Source: Alphaproteobacteria bacterium UBA6376 (GTDB taxonomy: Bacteria > Pseudomonadota > Alphaproteobacteria > Rs-D84). From it: 64,000 nt of DNA. This document shows positions 1 to 8,047 of this stretch, one piece after another; positions within the stretch are counted from its first letter, which is position 1, and every line of letters begins with the position of its first letter. Under the pieces are notes generated by a model. That model was not told where the DNA came from. It saw nothing but the letters and a program-made list of their open reading frames with translations, and ran no database searches. The position numbers and the translations under genes are program-made. The stretch lies in the NCBI GenBank assembly GCA_002437665.1, contig DJQW01000001.1, positions 424,535 through 488,534 of the forward strand, given 5' to 3'.

Positions 1-20
1 TAAACATAAAATTGCACAAT

Positions 21-43
21 AAAAAATGCGCCCATTTGGGCGC
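21..43 (-). terminator. Rho-independent terminator after the 52-1188 gene
   Basis: A 6-bp GCGCCC/GGGCGC hairpin with an ATTT loop (28-43) is followed, on the minus strand, by a U-run from 26 to 21. It lies just past the stop codon of the exported-protein gene. Confidence 0.75.
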
Positions 44-51
44 GTTTCTTT

Positions 52-1188
52 TTACATCGTATGTTGGGCAAATTCACGCAACATAATATTTTGCTGTGGC
101 GCGTATGCCAACATTCCATTGTTTTTTGCCATGGCTGCTTGCGCGGGCTCTTTGAAATAGCGGCTGCGCACCATGTCCAACAATGCCGGACGTGGCATCG
201 CGTTCAGGTTTGGACGCGGGCCGGTTGTGGTATCGTTACGCTCCAAGAACGACACCAACGCGGAATCAGGCATTGCCTCTATACGTTGCCATTCGGCGGC
301 ATATTGGGCGCGTGCAATCTTGCGCGTGTCGGCGGCAAATACATTCGATGCATCCCATGTTTCAAACAGGTCGCCGATTGTTTCGCGGTTGTGGCCGGTA
401 TAGATATAGCGACCCTTTTCATCTGGGACAAATTTCCCGTTTTCAATGCGGCCGCGACCCAACAGCATAATCATATGGAACTTGTTCTTGCTGCCGCGAT
501 AGCGGGGCACAACCAACATCGTACCGGCGGACAGTTCGTCTGCGGAAAAATTCTTGGCTGCAAACTGTGCGGCAACCGCATTGTGCACGGAATCAGGTGC
601 ATCTTGTGCAACCTTGCGGCGGGCCAAATATTTACCCAGCGCGACATTATATGCACTGTCAGATTCAAACATTTGCCCTTCGTGAATGGCGTTCTGGTAT
701 TCAGGCGCGGCGTATTTTTTGCGCATTTCGGATTTGAACGCAATGCATGCGCGGCTGGCATCCGTCGGCACAATGGTCAATGTGTCGCCCATATCGCGCA
801 ACGCGCGGTTCAGTTGCGTGTATTGCCCATACACACAGTGATACCCAACCGGCGCACCTGGTAATTCTTGGCGGACGGCACTGCGGTATTTAACCGTACC
901 CAACAAAGGTTTCAATTTCTGCTGTGCGGTCAACATGTTATCGACATATTTGCCAACCAAATCGTCGGCCTTTTTGTCCAAAGACATCTGATCCAGTTGC
1001 GATTTCATTTCTGGATTCATGATGTCAATCATCGCATTAAAAGGCATCGCATTGGTGTCCAGTGCCGCGATGGTGTGCGTACTGGTCGGCGTTTGCGCGC
1101 TGGTGTTGGAATTGCTGGCACGTGACAGGCCCGCCAAAACCACAGACGCCGGAATCAGCACATACGGAACAATTTTTTTGAATGACAT
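52..1188 (-). CDS. Exported protein of unknown function (378 aa)
   Basis: I do not recognise a family. The protein starts with a signal-peptide-like segment (basic MSFKK, then hydrophobic residues to about 23), followed by a low-complexity Ser/Thr/Asn linker to about residue 40. The rest is a soluble domain with two Cys in the middle (near residues 117 and 147) and a motif YTGHNRETIGDLF near residue 265, so it is probably periplasmic. The start is supported by a strong AAAGGAGG ribosome site 6 bases upstream. It is transcribed away from parC, has its own terminator, and has an unusually long structured leader. A lipoprotein is unlikely because there is no lipobox Cys. Confidence 0.8.
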   Translation of the reverse strand: MSFKKIVPYVLIPASVVLAGLSRASNSNTSAQTPTSTHTIAALDTNAMPFNAMIDIMNPEMKSQLDQMSLDKKADDLVGKYVDNMLTAQQKLKPLLGTVKYRSAVRQELPGAPVGYHCVYGQYTQLNRALRDMGDTLTIVPTDASRACIAFKSEMRKKYAAPEYQNAIHEGQMFESDSAYNVALGKYLARRKVAQDAPDSVHNAVAAQFAAKNFSADELSAGTMLVVPRYRGSKNKFHMIMLLGRGRIENGKFVPDEKGRYIYTGHNRETIGDLFETWDASNVFAADTRKIARAQYAAEWQRIEAMPDSALVSFLERNDTTTGPRPNLNAMPRPALLDMVRSRYFKEPAQAAMAKNNGMLAYAPQQNIMLREFAQHTM

Positions 1189-1423
1189 TTTTTACCTCCT
1201 TTGCAATCAAACAGACACACCCAGACCGTGCGGTCATGGTATGTTGATATTGTTTTTCGTTTTTGATTGGTTCACCGCGATACAAAAACTTCGCGATGTA
1301 CATTCAGACAATTTGGAAATCCAAACCGCCCCGACTTGCCATAATTCTTTACCGGCAGCCCGCCCCATACGGGGAACCAAAGTTTGTATATACATATAAT
1401 AGTTATGCGCGATAAAATTTCAA
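1189..1423 (-). promoter_or_regulatory. Promoter and about 200-nt structured leader of the exported-protein gene
   Basis: On the minus strand a TTGAAA-N16-TATTAT promoter (1418-1423 and 1396-1401) predicts a start near 1389 and a 5' leader of about 200 nt. The leader can form CCCC-GTAT-GGGG, TTTGGA-TT-TCCAAA and GACCG-CA-CGGTC hairpins before the AAAGGAGG site. No terminator-like stem is seen. The rest of the 346-base gap up to parC is A/T-rich and holds no convincing gene. Confidence 0.45.
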
Positions 1424-1534
1424 GTGGAAAATTGAAAAACTATTAAATTTTTTAATGAATTTTTTCATCTCCACCTGAAAAAAAGGATTTTTTCTGTTGT
1501 TATTTTTTTTCAAATGTTCTAAATTTCGGGGGAA

Positions 1535-3766
1535 ATGAGCAAGGAAATAATCGAAAATATTGAATCACAACAACTGTCTGATGCGCTGTCCCAGCGGTAT
1601 TTGTCATACGCGGTCAGCACGATTGTATCGCGCGCGCTGCCTGATGTCCGCGACGGGTTAAAGCCCGTACATCGTCGCATCTTGTATTCCATGTTGCGCC
1701 AGAAATTGTCGCCATCGGCGGCGTTTCGTAAATGCGCGACGGTGGTCGGCGACGTGCTGGGTCACTATCATCCCCATGGGGACAGTTCGGTCTATGACGC
1801 AATGGTGCGCTTGGCCCAGGATTTCTCGGTACGCTATCCATTGATTGATGGTCAGGGTAACTTTGGTAATATCGATGGTGACCCCCAGGCGGCGTATCGT
1901 TATACCGAATCCAAAATGACCGATGCCGCCATGCTGATTATGGAGGGGATTGACGAAGACAGCGTTGACATGATGCCGAATTTTGACGGCACAACGTCTG
2001 AACCCGTGGTTATGCCGGGGGCGTTCCCAAATTTGCTGGCCAACGGCGGTATGGGTATCGCGGTGGGTATGGCGACAAACATTCCAACCCATAATGTGGC
2101 AGAGGTTTGCGATGCCTTGAATCTGGTAATTGATAAACCGGACGCCACCACCGCCCAGATTATGAAGAAACTGGTCGGGCCTGATTTCCCAACGGGCGGC
2201 GTTTTGATTGACAGTTTTGACACAATCGTTAAAAACTATGAAACGGGTCGTGGCGCATTCCGCATTCGTGCGAAATGGGAAATTGAAAAACTGGATCGCG
2301 GTGCAGAGCAGGTGGTTATCACCGAAATCCCATATGGTCTGCTGAAATCCAAATTGGTGGAACAAATCGCCGGCCTGATTGACGCACGCAAATTGCCATT
2401 GGTTGACGATATTGTCGATGAATCCACAACCGATGTTCGTATTGTTATCACACCAAAGAGCCGTAATGTCCCATTGGACAAAATGATGGCGCACCTGTTT
2501 GCAATGACCGATTTGGAATATCGGTTCAATATGAACTTTAACGTCATCGATACCAATGGTGCACCGCGCGTGATGGGTATTGGATCGGTTCTGCGTGAAT
2601 TTATCGCGCACCAGAAAAACGTTTTGGTACGTCGCACGAATTGGCGTTTGGGTAACATTACGCGTCGCTTGGAAATCTTGGGCGGTTTGCTGATTGTGTA
2701 CCTGAATTTGGATCGTGTGATTGAAATCATCAGAACCGAAGATGACGCAAAATCCGTCTTGATGTCGGAATTTAAGTTGAGCGAGGTTCAGGTAGAGGCG
2801 ATTCTGAACACCCGCCTGCGCAGTTTGCGTAAACTGGAAGAAATGGAAATCCGCCGCGAAGATGCCGAATTGTTGGCGGAACAAAAGAATTTGCAGGAAT
2901 TGCTGGCATCTGACCAAATGCAGAATGACCAGTTAAAGGCGTGGTTCACCGATATTAAAAAGCGTTATGATAAAAAGACCGCATTGGGTCGCCGCCGCAC
3001 CACATGGGCGGAACAGACCGAAGAAATTGTGGTCAACGCCGACGAATTTATTGAAAAAGAACCATTGACCATAATCTTGTCCACGATGGGATGGATTCGC
3101 GCGGCCAAGGGCACGTTGGATTTGAACAATTTGGATTTGAAATTCAAAGAGGGCGACGAACTGCAATTCGCATTCCATGCGATGTCGACCGACAAAATCA
3201 ACCTGTTCACATCGGCGGGCAAAATGTTCACATTGGCGGCAAACGAATTGCCGTCGGCGCGTGGGTTTGGTGAATCTGTACGTTTGATGGCGGACATCGC
3301 CGCGGATGAAACAATCGTGCGCGCGTTTGTCTTGGATGCGTCGGCAAAGTACCTGTTGGTGGCGCGCCATGGCACGGGATTCATCGTGTCGGGCGAAAAT
3401 TGCTTGGCTCAGACCAAGAACGGCAAACAGGTTATGAACACAGACGCCACAAATCAGGCGATTATGTGTGTGCCGGTCACGGGTGACACGATTGCAATGT
3501 CGGGGTCAAACGACAAACTGTTGATATTCCCGACCAGTGAAATTCCCGAAATGACCCGTGGCAAGGGTGTGATATTGCAAAAATACAACGCCGACCGTAC
3601 GTATGTTTTGGACGTTATGTTCTTTAACGCGGCGGACGGTTTCGGTTGGACAACGGGGCGTGGCACGACCAAGTTGGACGATTGGACGCCGTGGACGGGG
3701 CGGCGTGCATCCCAGGGGCGCACCGTACCATTGGGATTCCCCCGCACCGGCAAATTCACAAAATAA
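1535..3766 (+). CDS. parC: DNA topoisomerase IV subunit A
   Basis: This is the DNA-cleaving subunit of topoisomerase IV, which decatenates replicated chromosomes together with ParE (not in the window). The type IIA breakage-reunion domain fills the first 480 or so residues, with [10 protein letters not shown] near 41-50, the quinolone-region motif [12 protein letters not shown] at 79-90 (Ser84 and Asp88 are the positions that matter for drug resistance and look wild type) and the catalytic Tyr123 in YRYTES. The C-terminal half is a beta-pinwheel-type region. ParC is preferred over GyrA because of the MGWIRAAKG start of the C-terminal domain, the 743-aa length and the absence of a GyrA box. 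A GGGGG ribosome site lies directly before the ATG. Confidence 0.95.
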   Translation: MSKEIIENIESQQLSDALSQRYLSYAVSTIVSRALPDVRDGLKPVHRRILYSMLRQKLSPSAAFRKCATVVGDVLGHYHPHGDSSVYDAMVRLAQDFSVRYPLIDGQGNFGNIDGDPQAAYRYTESKMTDAAMLIMEGIDEDSVDMMPNFDGTTSEPVVMPGAFPNLLANGGMGIAVGMATNIPTHNVAEVCDALNLVIDKPDATTAQIMKKLVGPDFPTGGVLIDSFDTIVKNYETGRGAFRIRAKWEIEKLDRGAEQVVITEIPYGLLKSKLVEQIAGLIDARKLPLVDDIVDESTTDVRIVITPKSRNVPLDKMMAHLFAMTDLEYRFNMNFNVIDTNGAPRVMGIGSVLREFIAHQKNVLVRRTNWRLGNITRRLEILGGLLIVYLNLDRVIEIIRTEDDAKSVLMSEFKLSEVQVEAILNTRLRSLRKLEEMEIRREDAELLAEQKNLQELLASDQMQNDQLKAWFTDIKKRYDKKTALGRRRTTWAEQTEEIVVNADEFIEKEPLTIILSTMGWIRAAKGTLDLNNLDLKFKEGDELQFAFHAMSTDKINLFTSAGKMFTLAANELPSARGFGESVRLMADIAADETIVRAFVLDASAKYLLVARHGTGFIVSGENCLAQTKNGKQVMNTDATNQAIMCVPVTGDTIAMSGSNDKLLIFPTSEIPEMTRGKGVILQKYNADRTYVLDVMFFNAADGFGWTTGRGTTKLDDWTPWTGRRASQGRTVPLGFPRTGKFTK

Positions 3767-3767
3767 A

Positions 3768-3792
3768 AACCGCCCCAAATGGGGTGGTTTTA
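3768..3792 (+). terminator. Terminator of parC
   Basis: AACCGCCCC-AAAT-GGGGTGGTT hairpin followed by a T-rich run, starting just after the parC stop codon. Confidence 0.85.
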
Positions 3793-3800
3793 TTTTTACC

Positions 3801-4062
3801 TTGCTTTTATTTTATCAAAAATTTACACTTGATATGAACCCACGGGGACGTGTGGGTTCGGGACTTAGAAAATCCCATAAGAAAGCGGTGCATTGCACCG
3901 AATGTCCGACGTATGAAAATGGTCGGCGCATATTGCGCCTGTTATTTTCTGTATCCCGACATATTTGGTCGGGAAGCGGTGGTTATATATCGAAAGCCAT
4001 CGGGTCATTCTTTCTTATGATTTTTCTAACTTCCCGACCACCATACTCTGGTGGTTTTTGTT
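3801..4062 (+). promoter_or_regulatory. Leader A: attenuator-type structured RNA before the cysteine-rich protein genes
   Basis: A TTGCTT-N17-TACACT promoter (3801-3829) predicts a start near 3836. The RNA then folds as GAACCCAC/GTGGGTTC (3836-3859), GGGA/TCCC, CGGTGC/GCACCG, CCGAC/GTCGG, GGCGCA/TGCGCC and TCCCGAC/GTCGGGA (3954-3974). It ends in a terminator ACCACC-loop-GGTGGT plus T5 (4037-4059). The segment GGTCGGGAAG (3967-3976) is perfectly complementary over 10 bases to CTTCCCGACC (4030-4039), which overlaps the terminator's 5' arm. Two mutually exclusive folds are therefore possible, as in riboswitches and other attenuators. The same layout recurs at 16878-17064 and 25411-25614. The ligand or trigger is unknown. 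Confidence 0.7.
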
Positions 4063-4088
4063 TGGTTGCACAGCAATAGGGGGTGTTA

Positions 4089-4529
4089 GTGATAAATAAT
4101 AAAATTTGTTTTTATATAATTTCTGCATTTGTGTTATGCGGGGGGCAATCCGCCGATGCGGCTGCCTGGTTGAACGGGTGCACAGAATCCAAGTATTGCA
4201 TATGTGGAAATAGGATGGTCGGGGCAACTCAGAATAAATATTGCTGCCCAGAAACGAAAACATCAACAACGATAACATGTCCATCTGGTTGGACGAAAGA
4301 AACATATTCTGGCATACAAATTCCAGAAGCACCCACTAAATACGTCTGTACCCGCGCTGACGAAACAACATACAACGCGTTATCGCATTCGTATGTAAAA
4401 ACGACGTATTCCACATGTTGGGCGGAATCCACCACCACGACCGAAACACGCTATTGCCCAACGACAACGGATTCGTGTGGTTTGAAACTTGACTGTAAAC
4501 TGGGTGACAGCCCAATCTTGGATTTATAG
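4089..4529 (+). CDS. Cysteine-rich exported protein (146 aa)
   Basis: A small secreted or periplasmic protein with about a dozen Cys in the mature part, in pairs such as CIC, CCPE and CPTTTDSCGLKLDC, suggesting disulfide bonds. A signal peptide is visible (hydrophobic ICFYIISAFVLCGG, cleavage expected after ADA). I chose the GTG at 4089 because AGGGGG (4078-4083) sits 5 bases upstream; a GTG at 4083 lies inside that ribosome site. It follows leader A, and the next gene, 18 bases downstream, is a related protein, so the two form an operon. Function unknown. Confidence 0.7.
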   Translation: MINNKICFYIISAFVLCGGQSADAAAWLNGCTESKYCICGNRMVGATQNKYCCPETKTSTTITCPSGWTKETYSGIQIPEAPTKYVCTRADETTYNALSHSYVKTTYSTCWAESTTTTETRYCPTTTDSCGLKLDCKLGDSPILDL

Positions 4530-4547
4530 AAGCAGAGAGAATATCGC

Positions 4548-4874
4548 ATGAAAAAATTATTTTTATTGATTGTTATATTATTATGTGTGTCCGCGCGTGC
4601 TGCGGTAACAACGCCCCCAGATACAGATGCGCAGTGCCTGCCTGCTACAGTCACAACTGTTGCATGTGGGGCGGGGTACTACTTGAAAAATTCGCGCTTG
4701 GGGTGCGCGCGTTGTCCGGAAATTGGTAAAAATTCTGCGGGCAAGGTCATATACGGCACAACGCCCGATAAAAATACAGGTGGCATTGAATCATGTTATG
4801 CACCATCGGGTGACTACATGGATGATACAGGCGGGTTTACGTTTACCAATCAATGCCAATATTCGTTAAATTGA
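4548..4874 (+). CDS. Small cysteine-rich exported protein (108 aa)
   Basis: It has a clear signal peptide (MKKLFLLIVILLCVSARA) and a mature part of about 90 residues with 7 Cys. The C-terminal module reads CARCPEIGKNSAG, then YGTTPDKNTGGIESCYAPSG, then FTFTNQCQY. The same order is present at the C-terminus of the 17103-17921 protein, so the two share a domain. It is the second gene of the operon controlled by leader A. The repeated Cys pattern looks like an extracellular disulfide-stabilised repeat. Role unknown. Confidence 0.75.
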   Translation: MKKLFLLIVILLCVSARAAVTTPPDTDAQCLPATVTTVACGAGYYLKNSRLGCARCPEIGKNSAGKVIYGTTPDKNTGGIESCYAPSGDYMDDTGGFTFTNQCQYSLN

Positions 4875-4922
4875 TTAAGCAATAACTTTATCACTCATTC
4901 ACTTTATCACTGTTACACTAAT

Positions 4923-4949
4923 AAAAAACGCCCCATTTGGGGCGGTTTT
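4923..4949. terminator. Bidirectional terminator between the cysteine-rich gene and rpmG
   Basis: CGCCCC-ATTT-GGGGCG hairpin with an A-run on the left and a T-run on the right, placed between two convergent genes. Confidence 0.85.
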
Positions 4950-4950
4950 A

Positions 4951-5130
4951 TTAGTGAGGCATTTTGCCTTCGGTCATGACCACGTGCTTGCGCAGTTTTG
5001 GGTCATACTTGCGGAATTTCATTTTGCCAGCCGTGTTTTCGGACTTGGTATTCTTGGTTGTTGTATAGAAATAGCCGGTTTCCTTGTTTTCCAGCTTTAC
5101 AACTTCCTTGCTGCCTTTTTTAGATGCCAT
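4951..5130 (-). CDS. rpmG: 50S ribosomal protein L33
   Basis: The reverse strand encodes a 59-aa protein beginning MASKKGSKEVVKLENKETGY and ending HVVMTEGKMPH. It is basic, matches the L33 length (50-60 aa), and carries the typical GYFYTTTKN and KYDPKLRKHV segments. This alphaproteobacterial-type form lacks the four zinc-binding Cys of the C+ paralogue. An AAAGG ribosome site lies 8 bases before the ATG. L33 is a component of the large ribosomal subunit near the E site. Confidence 0.93.
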   Translation of the reverse strand: MASKKGSKEVVKLENKETGYFYTTTKNTKSENTAGKMKFRKYDPKLRKHVVMTEGKMPH

Positions 5131-5214
5131 GTTTATTACCTTTTGATTATTCTGATGCCGATTTTATGTTAAAAATTACCAGAAAGCAAGTGTTTTTTAC
5201 TACTAATGCATTAT

Positions 5215-5288
5215 TGGTGCGGGCGAAGAGAATCGAACTCTTACGGGTTGCCCAGACACGCCCCTAAATCCAGCGCGTCTACCAGTTT
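5215..5288 (-). pseudogene. 5'-truncated tRNA-Leu copy
   Basis: On the minus strand this repeats the 3' three-quarters of the intact tRNA-Leu at 5349-5433: D-loop and D-stem end, UAG anticodon region, variable arm, T-arm, acceptor 3' strand CGCCCGC and CCA. The 5' acceptor strand and first D-stem strand are missing, replaced by an unrelated palindrome (5289-5308). The anticodon stem also no longer pairs. I call it a non-functional remnant. Confidence 0.7.
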
Positions 5289-5308
5289 GGTTGCGGCGCG
5301 CCGCAACC
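5289..5308. repeat. Perfect 20-bp palindrome at the broken end of the tRNA-Leu copy
   Basis: GGTTGCGGCGCGCCGCAACC is perfectly self-complementary (10-bp arms, no loop). It begins exactly where similarity to tRNA-Leu stops, so it marks the rearrangement breakpoint. Confidence 0.75.
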
Positions 5309-5348
5309 GCAGGACGCGATGCGCCCTAGTCGCCACGAACATTACTAT

Positions 5349-5433
5349 TGGTGCAGGTAAAGAGATTTGAACTCTTACGGGTTGCCCCACAGGAACCTAA
5401 ATCCAGCGCGTCTACCAGTTTCGCCATACCTGC
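5349..5433 (-). tRNA. tRNA-Leu (anticodon UAG)
   Basis: 85-nt class II tRNA including the encoded CCA. The acceptor stem GCAGGTA/TACCTGC pairs perfectly, with a TGGTAGACGCG D-arm, the anticodon loop TTTAGGT and a variable arm GGGGCAACCC. The TTCAAAT T-loop is canonical. One T-T mismatch occurs in the anticodon stem. Confidence 0.93.
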
Positions 5434-5446
5434 ACAGTGGAAATTT

Positions 5447-5566
5447 TTAATATACTGGGTAATTGCGGGGGTACGATGGGTCAGGGTGACTCAGATCTGA
5501 TTTTACCCCGCACGCCGCCGTCGCCAATGTCGCAATCAATAAAAATCCAATAAATACACGTTTCAT
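5447..5566 (-). CDS. Very small lipoprotein, LptM (YifL)-like (39 aa)
   Basis: The reverse strand encodes a 39-residue protein. A signal peptide MKRVFIGFLLIATLATAAC ends in a lipobox Cys at 19, followed by GVKSDL and a Pro-rich tail ending YPRNYPVY. Small lipoproteins with a CG-x-K/R-x-D-L motif and a Pro/Tyr-rich tail are typical of LptM/YifL, which helps mature the LPS translocon LptD at the outer membrane. That family assignment is by pattern only. The ribosome site (AGGGA) is close to the ATG. It reads towards tRNA-Leu. Confidence 0.6.
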   Translation of the reverse strand: MKRVFIGFLLIATLATAACGVKSDLSHPDPSYPRNYPVY

Positions 5567-5697
5567 GTCCCTGATTATAATCGCGTCACGGGCATTAGTC
5601 AAATATTTACCTGATGCGGATTACTGTCCTGTTAAACGGTGGTGCTGCGCGCGTTATGATTGATACATAACTTTTTCAACCAAAGGGGAAACAGATT

Positions 5698-7470
5698 ATG
5701 TATTACAGTAACGGTAATTACGAGGCATTTGCCGACGCGCGCAAACCAGCTGGCGCAGACAAAAAATCAGCATACATTATTGGTGGCGGATTGGCCGGAT
5801 TGGCGGCGGCGGTATTTATGATACGCGACGCAAAAATGTCCGGTAAAAAGATTCAGATTCTGGAAGAGTTGTCCATTTCCGGTGGCAGTATGGACGGTAT
5901 CAAGAATCCAAAGTTGGGCTATATCATTCGCGGTGGCCGTGAAATGGAGGCGCACTTTGAAACCCTGTGGGATTTGTTTCGGTCTATTCCATCACTCGAA
6001 GATGAAAATGTATCTGTATTGGACGAATTTTATTGGCTGAACAAAGAAGACCCCAGTTTTTCGCACACGCGTGTAATTGAAAATCGTGGCCAGCAAATTC
6101 CAACCGACGGCAAATTGACACTGACGCCACGCGCGATACGCGAATTGGTCGATTTGGCAATGACACCCGAAGATAAATTGCAAGACGCCCGTATCGACCA
6201 AGTATTTACATCGGAATTTTTTGAATCTAATTTCTGGATTTATTGGGCGACGATGTTCGCGTTTGAACCGTGGTCCAGTGCGATGGAAATGCGCCGTTAT
6301 ATATTACGCTTTATTCACCACGTGGGCAGTTTGGCGGACATGTCTGCATTGAAATTTACAAAATACAACCAGTATGAATCGCTGATTACACCACTGGTTC
6401 GGTGGCTGACCGCGCGCGGGGTAAAGTTCCACTATGATACGCGCGTGACCAATGTCGTCATTGATTCTGGTGCATCGAACAAGGTTGCAAAGTCCATAGA
6501 AATGGTGCACGCCGGTCGCAAAAAAACAATCAACCTGTCGCCGGACGATTTGGTGTTTATCACCAACGGTTCTATTACCGAAAGCAGTACATATGGCGAC
6601 AACAACACGCCCGCACCACGTCCCAGTGGCATCGGGGCCAGTTGGGAATTGTGGAAAAATATCGCCGCACAAAATTCCGAGTTTGGCCGTCCGGACAAGT
6701 TCTGTGAAAACATCCCCGCGGCAAATTGGGTAATGTCGGCGACAATCACACTGACCGACGACCGCGTTGTCCCGTACATCAAAAAGATTTGCAAGAAAGA
6801 CCCGCACAGTGGTTCTATTGTTACCAGCGGCCCCGTCACAATCCGCGATTCTAATTGGCTGTACGGTTTTTCCATTTCACGCCAGCCGCATTTCCGTGCG
6901 CAAAAACCGAACGAGATTGTCGTCTGGACATACGGCCTGTTTTCGAACAAAATCGGCAACTATGTGAAAAAGAAAATTGCCGATTGCACGGGCGCAGAAC
7001 TGTGCGCCGAATGGTTGTATCACATCGGTGTGCCAATCGCAGAAATCGAAGATATCGCGCACAATGCGTCGCACACCGTGCCGTGCCACATGCCGTTTAT
7101 TTCAACATACTTTATGCCACGCGCATTGGGCGACCGACCATTGGTCGTGCCAACAGGGGCGGTGAACTTTGCGTTCATCGGTAACTATGCCGAAACCGAT
7201 CGCGATACAGTTTTCACAACCGAATATTCGGTTCGCACCGCGATGCAGGCGGTCTATACCTTGTTGAATGTTGACCGCGCCGTGCCAGAGGTCTTTCCAT
7301 CGTGCTTTGACGTACGCGTCCTGATGCGCAGCGTGTATTTCCTGAACGATAAAAAGAAACTGGCAGATATCGAAATGCCATGGTTTATGAAAATGCTGGG
7401 TGCGGCGGGCCTTAAACATGTGCGCGACACATACATCGCCGAATTGATGCACCAAGAAGGATTGATATAA
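5698..7470 (+). CDS. ohyA: Oleate hydratase (590 aa)
   Basis: An FAD-dependent enzyme that adds water to the cis-9 double bond of unsaturated fatty acids to give 10-hydroxy fatty acids; in gut bacteria this detoxifies host or diet oleate and linoleate. The FAD-binding loop GGGLAGLAAA is at residues 29-38, the family signature SGGSMDG at 61-67 and RGGREME at 78-84. E82 there corresponds to the catalytic Glu reported for lactobacillar enzymes. YNQYESLI lies near 225. Length is normal for the family. A strong AAAGGGG ribosome site precedes the ATG and the gene stands alone between a tRNA region and its own terminator. Catalytic assignments rest on family knowledge. Confidence 0.93.
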   Translation: MYYSNGNYEAFADARKPAGADKKSAYIIGGGLAGLAAAVFMIRDAKMSGKKIQILEELSISGGSMDGIKNPKLGYIIRGGREMEAHFETLWDLFRSIPSLEDENVSVLDEFYWLNKEDPSFSHTRVIENRGQQIPTDGKLTLTPRAIRELVDLAMTPEDKLQDARIDQVFTSEFFESNFWIYWATMFAFEPWSSAMEMRRYILRFIHHVGSLADMSALKFTKYNQYESLITPLVRWLTARGVKFHYDTRVTNVVIDSGASNKVAKSIEMVHAGRKKTINLSPDDLVFITNGSITESSTYGDNNTPAPRPSGIGASWELWKNIAAQNSEFGRPDKFCENIPAANWVMSATITLTDDRVVPYIKKICKKDPHSGSIVTSGPVTIRDSNWLYGFSISRQPHFRAQKPNEIVVWTYGLFSNKIGNYVKKKIADCTGAELCAEWLYHIGVPIAEIEDIAHNASHTVPCHMPFISTYFMPRALGDRPLVVPTGAVNFAFIGNYAETDRDTVFTTEYSVRTAMQAVYTLLNVDRAVPEVFPSCFDVRVLMRSVYFLNDKKKLADIEMPWFMKMLGAAGLKHVRDTYIAELMHQEGLI

Positions 7471-7493
7471 CTAACCTGAAACAATCCAAAACA

Positions 7494-7524
7494 AAACGCC
7501 CTGTGTGGGGCGTTTCGTTTTTTT
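7494..7524 (+). terminator. Terminator of the oleate hydratase gene
   Basis: AAACGCCC-TGTGT-GGGGCGTTT stem followed by a T-rich run; its end touches the stop codon of the convergent TM2 gene. Confidence 0.85.
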
Positions 7525-7855
7525 ATTCTGCGAAAATCTTTTCTGGCGTACCCAAACAACAGAACCCGACAATCAAATCAACAAACGCCCATATGCACGA
7601 AATAAACACACCAATAATGCTGATGGTCAACACAGTCATCAAAATCGCCGTGCCATATTTTCCGGCATAGTATCTGTGTGCACCAATAATGCCCAAGAAC
7701 CAGCACAACAGCAAATAAACAACAATCGATTTTTTGCCCTTGTACAGGCCGTTGATTGTTTTGCCCAGTGTTTTATTTGGACAACCACAGTGCGGGCACG
7801 TGATGGCCTGACTGGACATCTTTTTGCCACATTCGGTACAGAAAATCATCGCCAT
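7523..7855 (-). CDS. Zinc-ribbon plus TM2-domain membrane protein (110 aa)
   Basis: An N-terminal zinc ribbon with two Cys pairs (CTEC near 6-9 and CPHC near 20-23) is followed by a TM2 domain: two hydrophobic segments (about 45-60 and 68-95) joined by the signature GIIGAHRYYAGK. TM2 proteins are small inner-membrane proteins of unclear role, found alone or fused to zinc ribbons as here. The gene is convergent with ohyA and shares its terminator region. Confidence 0.88.
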   Translation of the reverse strand: MAMIFCTECGKKMSSQAITCPHCGCPNKTLGKTINGLYKGKKSIVVYLLLCWFLGIIGAHRYYAGKYGTAILMTVLTISIIGVFISCIWAFVDLIVGFCCLGTPEKIFAE

Positions 7856-7930
7856 ATCAAAATCCTTTGTTTTGATATATGATTATATACCCACCAACCA
7901 TTTGCAAGGGTAAAAATGATTGTTGAAATA

Positions 7931-7955
7931 AAAAATGCCCCAAACGGGTCATTTG
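7931..7955 (-). terminator. Terminator of the 8048-8533 gene
   Basis: AATGCCCC-AAAC-GGGTCATT imperfect stem with a long A-run (T-run on the minus strand) on its left, lying downstream of the minus-strand gene that ends at 8048. Confidence 0.6.
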
Positions 7956-8047
7956 TTATTTTTGCTCGGCCGCAGCGCATACTGTACAATTCCATAAATT
8001 GCTGAACTCAGAGAATCACAGATGTTTGTGAAGAAATAGATTCAAAA

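Noticed and set aside
61..864. Long plus-strand open frame (267 codons) opposite the first gene
   Set aside because: It lies fully antisense to a gene with a signal peptide, ribosome site and terminator, and its translation (many Cys, His and Arg) looks like frame shadow.
1658..2917. 419-codon minus-strand open frame inside parC
   Set aside because: Antisense to a clear ParC; composition rich in His, Gln, Cys and Asn is typical of shadow frames in this genome.
3603..4079. 158-codon plus-strand frame across the parC end and leader A
   Set aside because: It crosses the parC terminator and the structured leader, has no ribosome site and a frame-shadow composition.
5215..5345. Second functional tRNA-Leu
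   Set aside because: No 5' acceptor strand or intact anticodon stem can be formed.
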